7,538 nt of DNA. Origin: JBOGUF01 sp050696075 (lineage in GTDB: Bacteria; Chloroflexota; Chloroflexia; Thermomicrobiales; UBA6265). A program made the position numbers and the translations under genes. This document shows, in pieces, positions 1 to 5,883 of the stretch. The notes under the pieces were generated by a model. It was not told the origin of the DNA and ran no database searches. It worked only from the letters and a program-made list of their open reading frames with translations. How positions within the stretch are numbered: the first letter of the stretch is position 1; the number at the start of each line of letters is the position of its first letter. The stretch lies in the NCBI GenBank assembly GCA_050696075.1, contig JBOGUF010000089.1:1-7538 (forward strand), given 5' to 3'.

Positions 1-1407
1 GAGCGCACGCTCCAGCCAACGGCTCCCCTCGACGCCGTGGCCGCGCACGTGCCAGAAGAGCCAGAGCGACGAGGCCAGCCGCAGGACAATCTCCTCTTCC
101 TGGCGTTCGATCGCCCAGGAGAGCGCCGTGCGTAGGTTGGGATGCTCGGCCTCCAGCCGGTCCAACCACCGCCCCTGCTCGGGTCCGTGCAGGGGCGCGC
201 TCGTGTCCGCCTGCTCCGCCAGGGCGAGAAAAAACTCCCCGTGTGCTCGCCGGGTTACCTCGGCCTCGCTGCTCGCCTCCAATAGTTCCTCGGCGTACTC
301 CCGGATCGTCTCCAGCATCCGGAATCGCGGTTCGTCCCGCGGCTGATCGACTCGTCGCAGGAGACTGTGATCGACGAGCGCGGCGAGCCTGTCGAGGATG
401 GAGTCGGGAGTGAGGGCGTCGGTGCTCCTCCCGATTCCCGCCTCCCGCCTCCCGCCTCGCTCAGCGGCGTCGAGCGTGAAGCCGCCGGCGAAGACGGAGA
501 CCCGGCGGAAGAGGGCTTGTTCCTCCGGGGTGAGCAGGTCGTAGCTCCAGGCGATCGCGTCGCGCATCGTTTGCAGGCGCGCCGGCGCGTCCGACGGGCC
601 GCCGGTCAGAAGTGGCAAACGACGTTCCAGGCGCGCAAGGAGCGCGGCCGGGGACAAGACCTTCGTCCGCGCCGCGGCGAGTTCAATCGCTAGTGGTAAT
701 CCGTCTAGCCGCGCGCAGACCTCGGCAACGGCTGCCGCGTTCTTCTCGGTCAGCGTGAAGGAGGGGTCGGCTGCACGGGCGCGCTGGACGAAGAGGGTGA
801 CCGCTTCGGCACGAGAGACCTCGTCGATGGACAAAGGCGGGGATGCCGTCGGGACAGACAACGGCGGGACTGGGAACTCCTGCTCGCCGGCAAGGTGGAG
901 GGGAACTCGGCTCGTGGCTAGCACCCTGAGTCCGGGCGCCGCATCGAGCAGGCCCGAAAGGATCGACGCCGCGGCCGCCACGTGCTCTACGTTATCGAGG
1001 ATCAGCAGGACCGACCGTTCGTGGAGATAGCCCTGGAGTTGGTCGCCCAGCGGTCGCTCGCTGGTCTCGCGCACTCCCAGCGCCTGGGCGATCGTCGAGG
1101 GAACAAGCGCGTGGTCGCGCACCGGCGCCAGGGCAACGAAGCGGACGCCGTCGGCAAAATCTCCCTCCAGCTCGCCGGCTGCCGCCAAGGCGAGCCGCGT
1201 CTTGCCGACGCCGCCGGGCCCGACGAGCGTGAGCAGGCGGACATCCAGGCGCCGCATCAGCGCGCAGACGGCCGCAATCTCTCGCGCCCGCCCGACCAGC
1301 AATGTACGCGGAACGGACAACCGGCCGGCATCGTGAACAGTCCCGGGCGGCGACACGAGCGTTACCGTTCGGTGAGGCAAGGGGTCGGGACAGGCGGCGT
1401 CGTGCAC
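1..1407 (-). CDS. NB-ARC/STAND-type ATPase transcriptional regulator, N-terminal part (cut by left edge)
   Basis: This is a continuous open frame of 469 codons that runs off the left edge. The translation shows a STAND/NB-ARC ATPase: LVGRARE at about 37-43, a P-loop GPGGVGKTR at 63-71, Walker B LLILDN at 134-139, ATSR at 164-167 (sensor position) and GLPLAIELAAAR at 236-247. A winged-helix-like segment follows (AWSYDLLTPEEQALFRR, about 286-302), then the start of the helical TPR-like region (EHPNLRTALSWA, about 421-432). Such proteins are common in Chloroflexota and Actinobacteria, often annotated as LuxR-family regulators or predicted ATPases; TPR domains sense a ligand or partner, and nucleotide binding acts as the switch. 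Only about 35 residues precede the ATPase, so no N-terminal DNA-binding domain exists here. Any HTH would be C-terminal, beyond the window. I chose GTG at 1407 because GAGGA (1415-1419) lies 7 bases upstream; GTG at 1428 has no good ribosome site. The family is sure; the target genes are unknown. Confidence 0.9.
   Translation of the reverse strand, partial: MHDAACPDPLPHRTVTLVSPPGTVHDAGRLSVPRTLLVGRAREIAAVCALMRRLDVRLLTLVGPGGVGKTRLALAAAGELEGDFADGVRFVALAPVRDHALVPSTIAQALGVRETSERPLGDQLQGYLHERSVLLILDNVEHVAAAASILSGLLDAAPGLRVLATSRVPLHLAGEQEFPVPPLSVPTASPPLSIDEVSRAEAVTLFVQRARAADPSFTLTEKNAAAVAEVCARLDGLPLAIELAAARTKVLSPAALLARLERRLPLLTGGPSDAPARLQTMRDAIAWSYDLLTPEEQALFRRVSVFAGGFTLDAAERGGRREAGIGRSTDALTPDSILDRLAALVDHSLLRRVDQPRDEPRFRMLETIREYAEELLEASSEAEVTRRAHGEFFLALAEQADTSAPLHGPEQGRWLDRLEAEHPNLRTALSWAIERQEEEIVLRLASSLWLFWHVRGHGVEGSRWLERAL
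437..457. repeat. Three tandem copies of heptamer CCCGCCT inside the regulator gene
   Basis: The unit CCCGCCT occurs three times without mismatch at 437-443, 444-450 and 451-457. Degenerate flanks lie on both sides, including a related GAGTCGGGAGT string near 401-411. Three heptamers make 21 bases, so the frame is preserved. In the protein this encodes the Arg/Gly-rich stretch around residues 318-327 (GGRREAGIGR). It sits between the conserved FAGGFTLDAAE and ILDRLAALVDHSLL segments, where related proteins usually have a short loop. Confidence 0.75.
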
Positions 1408-1414
1408 AGCAGGG

Positions 1415-1419
1415 TCCTC
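1415..1419 (-). promoter_or_regulatory. Ribosome binding site deciding the regulator start
   Basis: GAGGA on the minus strand lies 7 bases before the GTG at 1407. Neither GTG 1428 nor TTG 1380 has a comparable site. Confidence 0.65.
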
Positions 1420-1449
1420 GACTAGCACCAGGTCTTACCGTTCATCGCC

Positions 1450-1479
1450 ATATTGAGCAGACCATCCGGTGCCTGTCAA
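1450..1479 (-). promoter_or_regulatory. Candidate sigma-70-type promoter for the ATPase regulator
   Basis: A perfect TTGACA (1479-1474) is followed after 18 bases by CAATAT (1455-1450), which matches three of six -10 positions. Transcription would start near 1443 and give a leader of about 35 bases carrying the GAGGA site. It lies in the 152-base gap after the oxygenase stop, so the regulator probably has its own transcript. The -35 is strong and the -10 weak. Confidence 0.4.
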
Positions 1480-1559
1480 TGGGCCGACGGCCGCGGCGAG
1501 CACCGGAGATTCCATGAGGACGGGCCTGCTCGAGTGCTGGTGTCGGAATACGCCTCGCC

Positions 1560-2825
1560 TTACTTGCCGCTTGCCCGCGTCGTCGCCCGTTCGCGATCGC
1601 GGCGGGTCGAGTCGGACTTGTGGACGTGGGGGATTTTGGTGACGACGCCGTCGGCAGCGTAGCGGTCGGCGACGAGCAGGTCGAAGGCGTGGACGCCGCC
1701 TTCGATGCCGGAGTAGCGGCCGGGGGTGTAGGCGCGGGAGGCCGTTCCCTGCTGCTGCAACGCGCAGACCTCCCAGTCCTGGCGGTTGGTCAGGTCCCAG
1801 AATTCGATGGCGTCGGCGGGGTCGAAGTCGGGGCGGGCGATCTGGTCGGGCGCAAAGAACCACTCGCAGGCGATGGAGGTTCGGTCCGGGGCGAGCGGGA
1901 CGAGGCGGTGGGTCATGAGGTAGTCGGGGTGGAGGCTGATGAGCAGGTTCGGCCAGACGACGAAGTAATAGACCTTCTTAATGTCCTCGTCGGTCATGCC
2001 GGCGAGCATGTCCCGGCCGTGGCCGCGCATCACGCCGTCCATCGACAGGGTCTCGTGGTCGCCGACGACGACCATCCAGCTCCCGTTCCACGGCCCCCGG
2101 CTGGGGATCCACTCGCCCAGGTTGTAGGGGGTGATCCGGTTGAGTTGGGGGTGGACGCCGGGGCAGTGGTAGCACTCCTCGTAGTTCTCGATGATCGCTT
2201 TCCAGTTGGCGCGCACGTCGTAGTCGATCTGTTTGACCCGGCGCAGGCCGCCCAGGTCGAAGCGGGCAAACCAATCAGGCAGGTCGTCGAGGAACTCGTC
2301 GAGACGCTGGCCGTCGTCGACCAGGTTGAGGAAGACGTGCCCCTGCCAGGTGGCGAGCTTGACCGGGACCAGGCCGTACTCGGTGTAGTCGAAGTCTTCG
2401 AGGATATCGGTGTGGCGGGGGCGATGGAGCTTCCCGTCGAGGTCGTAGACCCAGGCATGGTAGGAGCATTGGAAGCGAACCATCGTGCCGCTCGGCTCGG
2501 TGACGAGCGTTGCGCCGCGGTGGCGGCAGACGTTGTAGAAGGCGCGCAACTCGCCGTCCTTGCCGCGGACGACGATCAGATTCTCGCCGGCAATTTGGGT
2601 CAGGAAGTAGGCGCCCGGCTCGGCGGCGTCCTCTTCCCGGCCGACGCAGACCCAACCTCGCGCGAACCATGCCTCCTGTTCATACTCCAGAATCGCCGGG
2701 TCGTGGAAGACGCGCGGCGGCAGGAGCGAGGCCGCCGCGGTCGGCCGCCGCACCGCGGCGACCTCGCGCGCCGCGACCGGCGAGTGCGGAACGGAGCCAT
2801 TGCCGATGCGTACCGGGGTCGCCAT
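1560..2825 (-). CDS. Rieske non-haem iron oxygenase alpha subunit, quaternary-amine-oxygenase-like
   Basis: A complete 421-residue protein, the usual length for ring-hydroxylating/quaternary-amine oxygenase alpha subunits. The Rieske [2Fe-2S] site is C100-x-H102-x17-C120-x2-H123 (CRHRG ... CSYHAW). The catalytic domain has ENYEECYHCPGVHP at 213-226, with H220 and H225 as iron ligands, and NRQDW at 347-351, where D350 is the likely carboxylate ligand. E217, three residues before H220, stands where aromatic-ring dioxygenases have the bridging Asp. Glu here is known from the CntA carnitine oxygenase type, and the sequence style also recalls glycine betaine demethylase (GbcA) and choline monooxygenase. 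Substrate is an inference: perhaps an N-methylated amine. The enzyme would be soluble and need an electron-donating reductase, which is absent here. ATG 2825 is chosen over in-frame GTG 2843 because GGAGGA (2836-2841) precedes it by 10 bases, while GTG 2843 has no usable site. The charged C-terminal tail (about 403-421) looks disordered. Confidence 0.96.
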   Translation of the reverse strand: MATPVRIGNGSVPHSPVAAREVAAVRRPTAAASLLPPRVFHDPAILEYEQEAWFARGWVCVGREEDAAEPGAYFLTQIAGENLIVVRGKDGELRAFYNVCRHRGATLVTEPSGTMVRFQCSYHAWVYDLDGKLHRPRHTDILEDFDYTEYGLVPVKLATWQGHVFLNLVDDGQRLDEFLDDLPDWFARFDLGGLRRVKQIDYDVRANWKAIIENYEECYHCPGVHPQLNRITPYNLGEWIPSRGPWNGSWMVVVGDHETLSMDGVMRGHGRDMLAGMTDEDIKKVYYFVVWPNLLISLHPDYLMTHRLVPLAPDRTSIACEWFFAPDQIARPDFDPADAIEFWDLTNRQDWEVCALQQQGTASRAYTPGRYSGIEGGVHAFDLLVADRYAADGVVTKIPHVHKSDSTRRDRERATTRASGK

Positions 2826-2835
2826 GGTCCAGAAT

Positions 2836-2841
2836 TCCTCC
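2836..2841 (-). promoter_or_regulatory. Ribosome binding site deciding the oxygenase start
   Basis: GGAGGA on the minus strand, 10 bases before ATG 2825, rather long spacing. The alternative GTG at 2843 overlaps this region and has only GAGG one base upstream, too close to work. Confidence 0.55.
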
Positions 2842-2957
2842 ACGCCTCAATGCCGCTGCCCAGTCGACGCGGAGTAGCGTAACATGGGCGTCACCGGGGG
2901 CCGGTCGGACGACGCGGTCCCGGTCGTGGCGCCGCAACGCTGGATGGCAGGCGGGCG

Positions 2958-3053
2958 TTAGCGGCGGAACATGTACCGAATGCGGTAATAGACAGCCTTG
3001 GTTTGAGTTATGCGGAACGGAAGCGTCCGAAAGAACCGTACAACACCGTTCAT
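2958..3053 (-). CDS. Small cationic ORF, 31 residues, unknown function
   Basis: ATG at 3053 opens a 31-codon frame ending in TAA (2960-2958). The product starts MNGVVRFFRT and ends YYRIRYMFRR. It contains seven Arg, one Lys and no acidic residue, with Phe, Tyr, Val and Ile between the charges, so it could fold as a cationic amphipathic helix that binds membrane or RNA. AAGGAG (3059-3064) lies 5 bases before the ATG, among the best ribosome sites in the window. The segment is visibly less GC-rich than the neighbouring genes. It lies 132 bases upstream of the oxygenase start in the same direction with no obvious terminator between, so it could be co-transcribed with it or act as a leader peptide. 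I do not recognise the family. A chance ORF remains possible because it is so short. Confidence 0.45.
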   Translation of the reverse strand: MNGVVRFFRTLPFRITQTKAVYYRIRYMFRR

Positions 3054-3058
3054 GGGGT

Positions 3059-3064
3059 CTCCTT
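3059..3064 (-). promoter_or_regulatory. Strong ribosome binding site of the 31-residue ORF
   Basis: AAGGAG on the minus strand with a 5-base spacer (ACCCC) to ATG 3053. It is the main evidence that the small ORF is translated. Confidence 0.5.
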
Positions 3065-3087
3065 CACCGGCCATTGACCACGAGCCC

Positions 3088-3112
3088 GTCCGGCGACCGG
3101 ACACGACCGTGT
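3088..3112. promoter_or_regulatory. Two adjacent perfect inverted repeats, candidate operator
   Basis: GTCCGG-CGA-CCGGAC occupies 3088-3102. ACACG-AC-CGTGT follows at 3101-3112, sharing two bases with it. Both sit in the 207-base gap between the divergent small ORF and the membrane-protein gene, 148 bases before the latter. Short palindromes arise often in GC-rich DNA, so this is only a candidate regulator site. Apart from this pair and the promoter-like boxes further right, I see nothing definable in 3054-3260. Confidence 0.3.
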
Positions 3113-3159
3113 GTCGCGTGACCCTCGCCGCGGGGCAATACCACCGAACGCATGTCCGA

Positions 3160-3188
3160 TTGACGCGAATTGATTGCTTCTGTACAGC
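3160..3188 (+). promoter_or_regulatory. Candidate promoter of the four-helix membrane-protein gene
   Basis: TTGACG (3160-3165, five of six) is followed after exactly 17 bases by TACAGC (3183-3188, three of six). A small palindrome CCTAT-C-ATAGG (3188-3198) lies at the expected transcription start and could be an operator half. This AT-richer patch lies about 75 bases before the ATG at 3261. Confidence 0.35.
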
Positions 3189-3248
3189 CTATCATAGGTG
3201 ACGACGCTTCGCTTCCGCTTGCTGCCAACCCTGCCCATCAGCCAGTTC

Positions 3249-3254
3249 GGGAGG
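3249..3254 (+). promoter_or_regulatory. Ribosome binding site deciding the membrane-protein start
   Basis: GGGAGG lies 6 bases before ATG 3261. It argues against the in-frame upstream GTG at 3198, which would add 21 residues. Confidence 0.7.
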
Positions 3255-3260
3255 TGCGCG

Positions 3261-3788
3261 ATGGCAACGGCAGACGTGACGTGGGCACGCTGGAATAACG
3301 ACTGGTGGGAGAAGCACGGTACCCGCGGTGGGATCATTGCTGGCGCCGTGTTCCTGGCCTTCGAGCTGAGCGTGGCAAAGCCGCGGCCCAGCGTGCCCGA
3401 TACGATCGAACCACTGCGTATGAAGGCGACGATCCTGCTCGGGCCGGACGTGTTAGACGCCACTACCCCCCGTGGGCCGGCGATCGTCAGCGGTCTCATC
3501 GTGCATCTGGTCCTCGCCAGCGTTTTCGGCCTCGGCTTCGGCATGTTCCTGGCCCATCGCCGTCGCTGGGCGCGATCCGTGGGTGCGCTTGTCCTGGCCG
3601 CGACGGTCTACGGTCTGGCGCTGTGGCTGAGCAACGTCTACGCCGTCGCGCCGGCGATCGGGTGGCCGTGGTTTGCGGAGGCGACCGATCCGGTGACGTT
3701 GGGGCTTGGTCATACCGCCTTCTTCGGCGTCAGCTTGGCGCTGTACCTCTACTGGATCGCCGCGCCCCGCCGGCGGCTCGGCCTCTGA
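3261..3788 (+). CDS. Four-helix integral membrane protein of unknown function
   Basis: A 175-residue product. Four hydrophobic segments are visible at about 22-39, 74-98, 106-128 and 145-167. A Trp/charge-rich N-terminus (WARWNNDWWEKHG, 8-20) and Arg-rich ends (HRRRWAR at 99-105, PRRRL at 169-173) mark likely cytoplasmic loops by the positive-inside rule. Histidines within or near helices (H82 in GLIVHLVLASVFGLGFG, and H151) could be functional. The HxxLxxxFG style recalls small uncharacterised membrane proteins found widely in Chloroflexota and cyanobacteria, but I cannot name a family. Start choice rests on GGGAGG 6 bases upstream. The last 336 bases lie opposite the 3' end of the antiporter gene, with codon boundaries in register. 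The Leu codon at 3453-3455 is TTA, rare in this genome style, and its complement is the antiporter stop. The helices and ribosome site make this the more credible reading of the shared DNA. Confidence 0.8.
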   Translation: MATADVTWARWNNDWWEKHGTRGGIIAGAVFLAFELSVAKPRPSVPDTIEPLRMKATILLGPDVLDATTPRGPAIVSGLIVHLVLASVFGLGFGMFLAHRRRWARSVGALVLAATVYGLALWLSNVYAVAPAIGWPWFAEATDPVTLGLGHTAFFGVSLALYLYWIAAPRRRLGL

Positions 3789-5534
3789 GGAGGGCGCGCG
3801 GCGGCGTTCGCTGGGGCGACCCGGCACGAGTGCGTCTTCCGGCGCCGGCAGGCGAGACTGCCCGCGTAGACGTTGGATGAACCCTTGCGCTTCCAGCGTG
3901 CCGACGCCGAATCGCCCCAGTGCGTGGCGCGTCATCTCTAACGCCAACTCCCACTCGCCAAGGACCACCTCGCTCACGCCGCGATTGAGCAGGAACTCGC
4001 GCTCGGCTTCGCTGTGCGTGCGGACGACGATATCCAACCGTGGGTAGCGCCCGCGCACATAGTCGACGACCTGGCGCGTGGCGATCGGATCGGGCAGCGC
4101 CACCACGAGCAGGCGCGCCCGCGCCGGGTTCCCCCGTTCCAGCACCGCCGAGACGGCGGCATTGCCCTGGATGGCCGTCAGTCCCTGGTCGCGCAATCCC
4201 CGCACGACGCGGGGATCCTCCTCGATCACGACAAAGCTGAAGCGCGGACGGAGCGCCGCGCCGATGACTCGGCCGACCCGCCCGTAACCGCAAATGACCG
4301 CGTGCCCACGAGGCCCGTCATCTGGGACCGGGTCGTCAGCAATCAGCGGTGATCCGGCCGCGAGGGGTCGCCAACCCTCCAATGAGGCGGCGAGTGGTTG
4401 CGCCCCGCGGTAGACACCGGGCAAGCAGACGATACTCGCCGCCGCTCCGGCTAACATCAGGCTAAAGACCGTCGGCGTGACGGCGCCGACGTCCGTTCCC
4501 ACGCGCGCCAACAGGAAGGAGAATTCAGCCGATTGGGCCAGGATCGCTCCGGTGAGCACCGCCGAACGGGTCGGCGTGCCGAGGAGATTGGCAAGCACCG
4601 AGACGAGCGCGCCCTTCGCCAGCACGATGAGTCCCAGAGTGGCGAGCACCAGCGGCAGATTCCGCACCACGAAGGCGGGGTCGACGAGCATGCCGACCGA
4701 GACGAAGAAGAGCCCGGCGAAGATGTCCCGCAGCGGCAGGATTTCACCGAGAATCTGATGCGACAAATCGGATTCACCGACGACCACGCCGGCCACGAAC
4801 GCGCCGATCGCCAGCGATAGGCCAAAGAACGAGGCGCCGTAGGCCAATCCGAGCGCGACAACGGCGACGGTGAGGACAAAGACCTCGCGGTTGCGCAGGT
4901 CGGCGACCCGCTCGAAGAGCCAGGGGAGGACGCGCAATCCGACCGGGATCAACAAGGCGAGAAAAATCCCGGCCGTGCCCACCTCCCAGGCTAGGTTCCG
5001 CAGCAGCGCGTCGCTTTCAGTGGCCATCGCGGAGAGGACGACGATCAGGACGACCGTACCGAGGTCCTGCACGGTCGACCAGGCGAGGGCAAGCCGGCCG
5101 TGGGCGGTGTCCATCTCCGCCCGCTCGCCCAGCACCTTACTCAAGACGGTGCTGGACGAATTGGAGACGACCGCGCCGAAGAAGAGCGCCTCCAGCGGCT
5201 CCCAACCCAACCAGACCCCAACGATATAGCCGAGGCCGATCATCACCAGCACCTGGAGGGTGCTGCCGAGGGTCGCGACCTTGCCGGCGGCGAGCAGATC
5301 GCGCAGCGAAAATTGCACGCCGATGGCAAACATGAGCAGGATGATGCCGATGTCGGCCAGAGCCGCGACAGTCGGGACATCGCCGACGAACCCCGGCGTG
5401 AACGGGCCGATGACGATGCCGGCGACGATGTAGCCGAGGATGACCGACTGCCGGAGGCGCGCGGCAATGAACGCCCCGAGGAGCGCGGCCAACATTGCGA
5501 CGACCATATTGACCAGGAGACCGGAACTCTCCAT
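3453..5534 (-). CDS. CPA2 monovalent cation/proton antiporter with TrkA-N (RCK) domain, Kef/YbaL type
   Basis: A 693-residue product. Residues about 5-380 form the CPA2 exchanger domain, with ILGYIVAGIVIGP (32-44), SNSSSTVLSKVLGE (125-138), TVQDLGTVVL (154-163, the conserved Asp of the transport core), GLFFVSVGMLVD (274-285) and AQSAEFSFLLARVG (333-346). Residues about 410-530 form the TrkA-N domain, opening with the dinucleotide motif HAVICGYGRVGRVIG (411-425), which in this family binds NAD(H) or similar and gates transport. The protein would exchange K+ or Na+ for protons in the cytoplasmic membrane. No RCK-C domain follows: after RFGVGTLEAQGFIQRLRG (541-558) the chain becomes a hydrophilic, Arg/Asp/Glu/Gln-rich tail. 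Residues 583-693 lie antisense to the neighbouring membrane-protein gene and look like a read-through rather than a domain. ATG 5534 has AGGGGA 10 bases upstream; the longer frame from 5663 adds 43 non-membrane residues and is rejected. The exact ion is unknown. Confidence 0.93.
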   Translation of the reverse strand: MESSGLLVNMVVAMLAALLGAFIAARLRQSVILGYIVAGIVIGPFTPGFVGDVPTVAALADIGIILLMFAIGVQFSLRDLLAAGKVATLGSTLQVLVMIGLGYIVGVWLGWEPLEALFFGAVVSNSSSTVLSKVLGERAEMDTAHGRLALAWSTVQDLGTVVLIVVLSAMATESDALLRNLAWEVGTAGIFLALLIPVGLRVLPWLFERVADLRNREVFVLTVAVVALGLAYGASFFGLSLAIGAFVAGVVVGESDLSHQILGEILPLRDIFAGLFFVSVGMLVDPAFVVRNLPLVLATLGLIVLAKGALVSVLANLLGTPTRSAVLTGAILAQSAEFSFLLARVGTDVGAVTPTVFSLMLAGAAASIVCLPGVYRGAQPLAASLEGWRPLAAGSPLIADDPVPDDGPRGHAVICGYGRVGRVIGAALRPRFSFVVIEEDPRVVRGLRDQGLTAIQGNAAVSAVLERGNPARARLLVVALPDPIATRQVVDYVRGRYPRLDIVVRTHSEAEREFLLNRGVSEVVLGEWELALEMTRHALGRFGVGTLEAQGFIQRLRGQSRLPAPEDALVPGRPSERRRAPSSEAEPPAGRGDPVEVQRQADAEEGGMTKPQRHRIGRLRKPRPPDRRRDGVDVAQPQRQTVDRRGQDKRTHGSRPATAMGQEHAEAEAENAGEDQMHDETADDRRPTGGSGV

Positions 5535-5576
5535 GCGGCAGGGATCCCCTTCGAACAGTCCGCGCTCTCGCGCCCC

Positions 5577-5606
5577 ACTATAGTAGAATTCCGGTAGATG
5601 GGCCGA
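5577..5606 (-). promoter_or_regulatory. Candidate promoter of the CPA2 antiporter
   Basis: TATAGT (5582-5577) matches five of six -10 positions. TCGGCC (5606-5601) sits 18 bases upstream and matches only three of six -35 positions. The start point would leave a leader of about 35 bases before ATG 5534. An imperfect inverted pair of GAATTC-containing arms (5586-5610) surrounds the spacer and could bind a regulator. Confidence 0.3.
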
Positions 5607-5690
5607 ATTCGACCGGGGCGCCGCGTACCCGTTACCCACGCGGCTGACGGAGGGGACTGCCAATGGCGGTCTCTTTTTGTATGCGAAGCC

Positions 5691-5865
5691 GTCAGCCGTC
5701 AGCCGTCAGCCGTCAGCCTCAATCGTCATCCTGAGCTTCGGAGTACACCGAAGGATCTGGCTCTGCATGTCGACGTCGTTCATCAGGGCCAGATGCCTCG
5801 ACACGCTCGGCATGGCAAGTTGGGTTTGCGGCTCGACATGACGGCTGACGGCTGACGGCTGACGG
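5691..5865. repeat. MITE-like repeat element with inverted heptamer arrays at both ends
   Basis: The left end has four perfect copies of GTCAGCC (5691-5718). The right end has three full copies of GGCTGAC plus a partial one (5839-5865), the same unit on the opposite strand. Between them is an imperfect inverted repeat: GTCATCCTGAGC (5725-5736) with GGATCTGG (5753-5760) on the left, CCAGATGCC (5789-5797) with GCTCGGCATGGC (5805-5816) on the right. The left arm holds a perfect 6-bp hairpin, CTTCGG/CCGAAG (5736-5753). I recall GTCATCCTGAGC...GAAGGATCT as a dispersed repeat in several bacterial genomes, not verifiable here. One further unit copy (GGCTGAC, 5642-5648) lies upstream. The element fills half of the 349-base divergent gap and ends 18 bases before the next ATG. 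It encodes no protein and could be a non-autonomous element or a source of hairpins in the leader. Confidence 0.7.
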
Positions 5866-5874
5866 GTACCGGCT

Positions 5875-5879
5875 GGAGA
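5875..5879 (+). promoter_or_regulatory. Ribosome binding site of the ArsB/NhaD-type transporter
   Basis: GGAGA lies 4 bases before ATG 5884, immediately after the end of the heptamer element. Confidence 0.55.
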
Positions 5880-5883
5880 CAGC

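Noticed and set aside
1002..1425. Frames on both strands (minus 1002-1244, plus 982-1425) over the regulator
   Set aside because: They are other-frame readings of the ATPase region. The frame used here shows P-loop, Walker B and GLPLA motifs in order.
1620..2882. 420-codon open frame on the plus strand opposite the oxygenase
   Set aside because: Its translation is a Val/Ala/Gly/Asp-rich low-complexity mirror of the oxygenase with no recognisable motif. Long antisense frames are expected in GC-rich genes, and the minus-strand protein has all its metal ligands.
3305..3880. 191-codon plus-strand frame overlapping the membrane-protein gene
   Set aside because: Arg/Gly/Ala-rich shifted-frame shadow without hydrophobic segments or a ribosome site. 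The frame from 3261 gives four clean helices.
5535..5663. N-terminal extension of the antiporter to an upstream start at 5663
   Set aside because: The added 43 residues are not membrane-like and cross the promoter-like boxes, while ATG 5534 begins directly before the first helix and has its own ribosome site.
5598..5855. Small frames crossing the repeat element on both strands
   Set aside because: They consist of translated heptamers and hairpin sequence (Ala-Val-Ser repeats) and lack convincing ribosome sites.
5691..5865. Possible CRISPR array
   Set aside because: The units are 7 bases, directly abutting and without spacers, and the two arrays are in opposite orientation. No cas genes are present.
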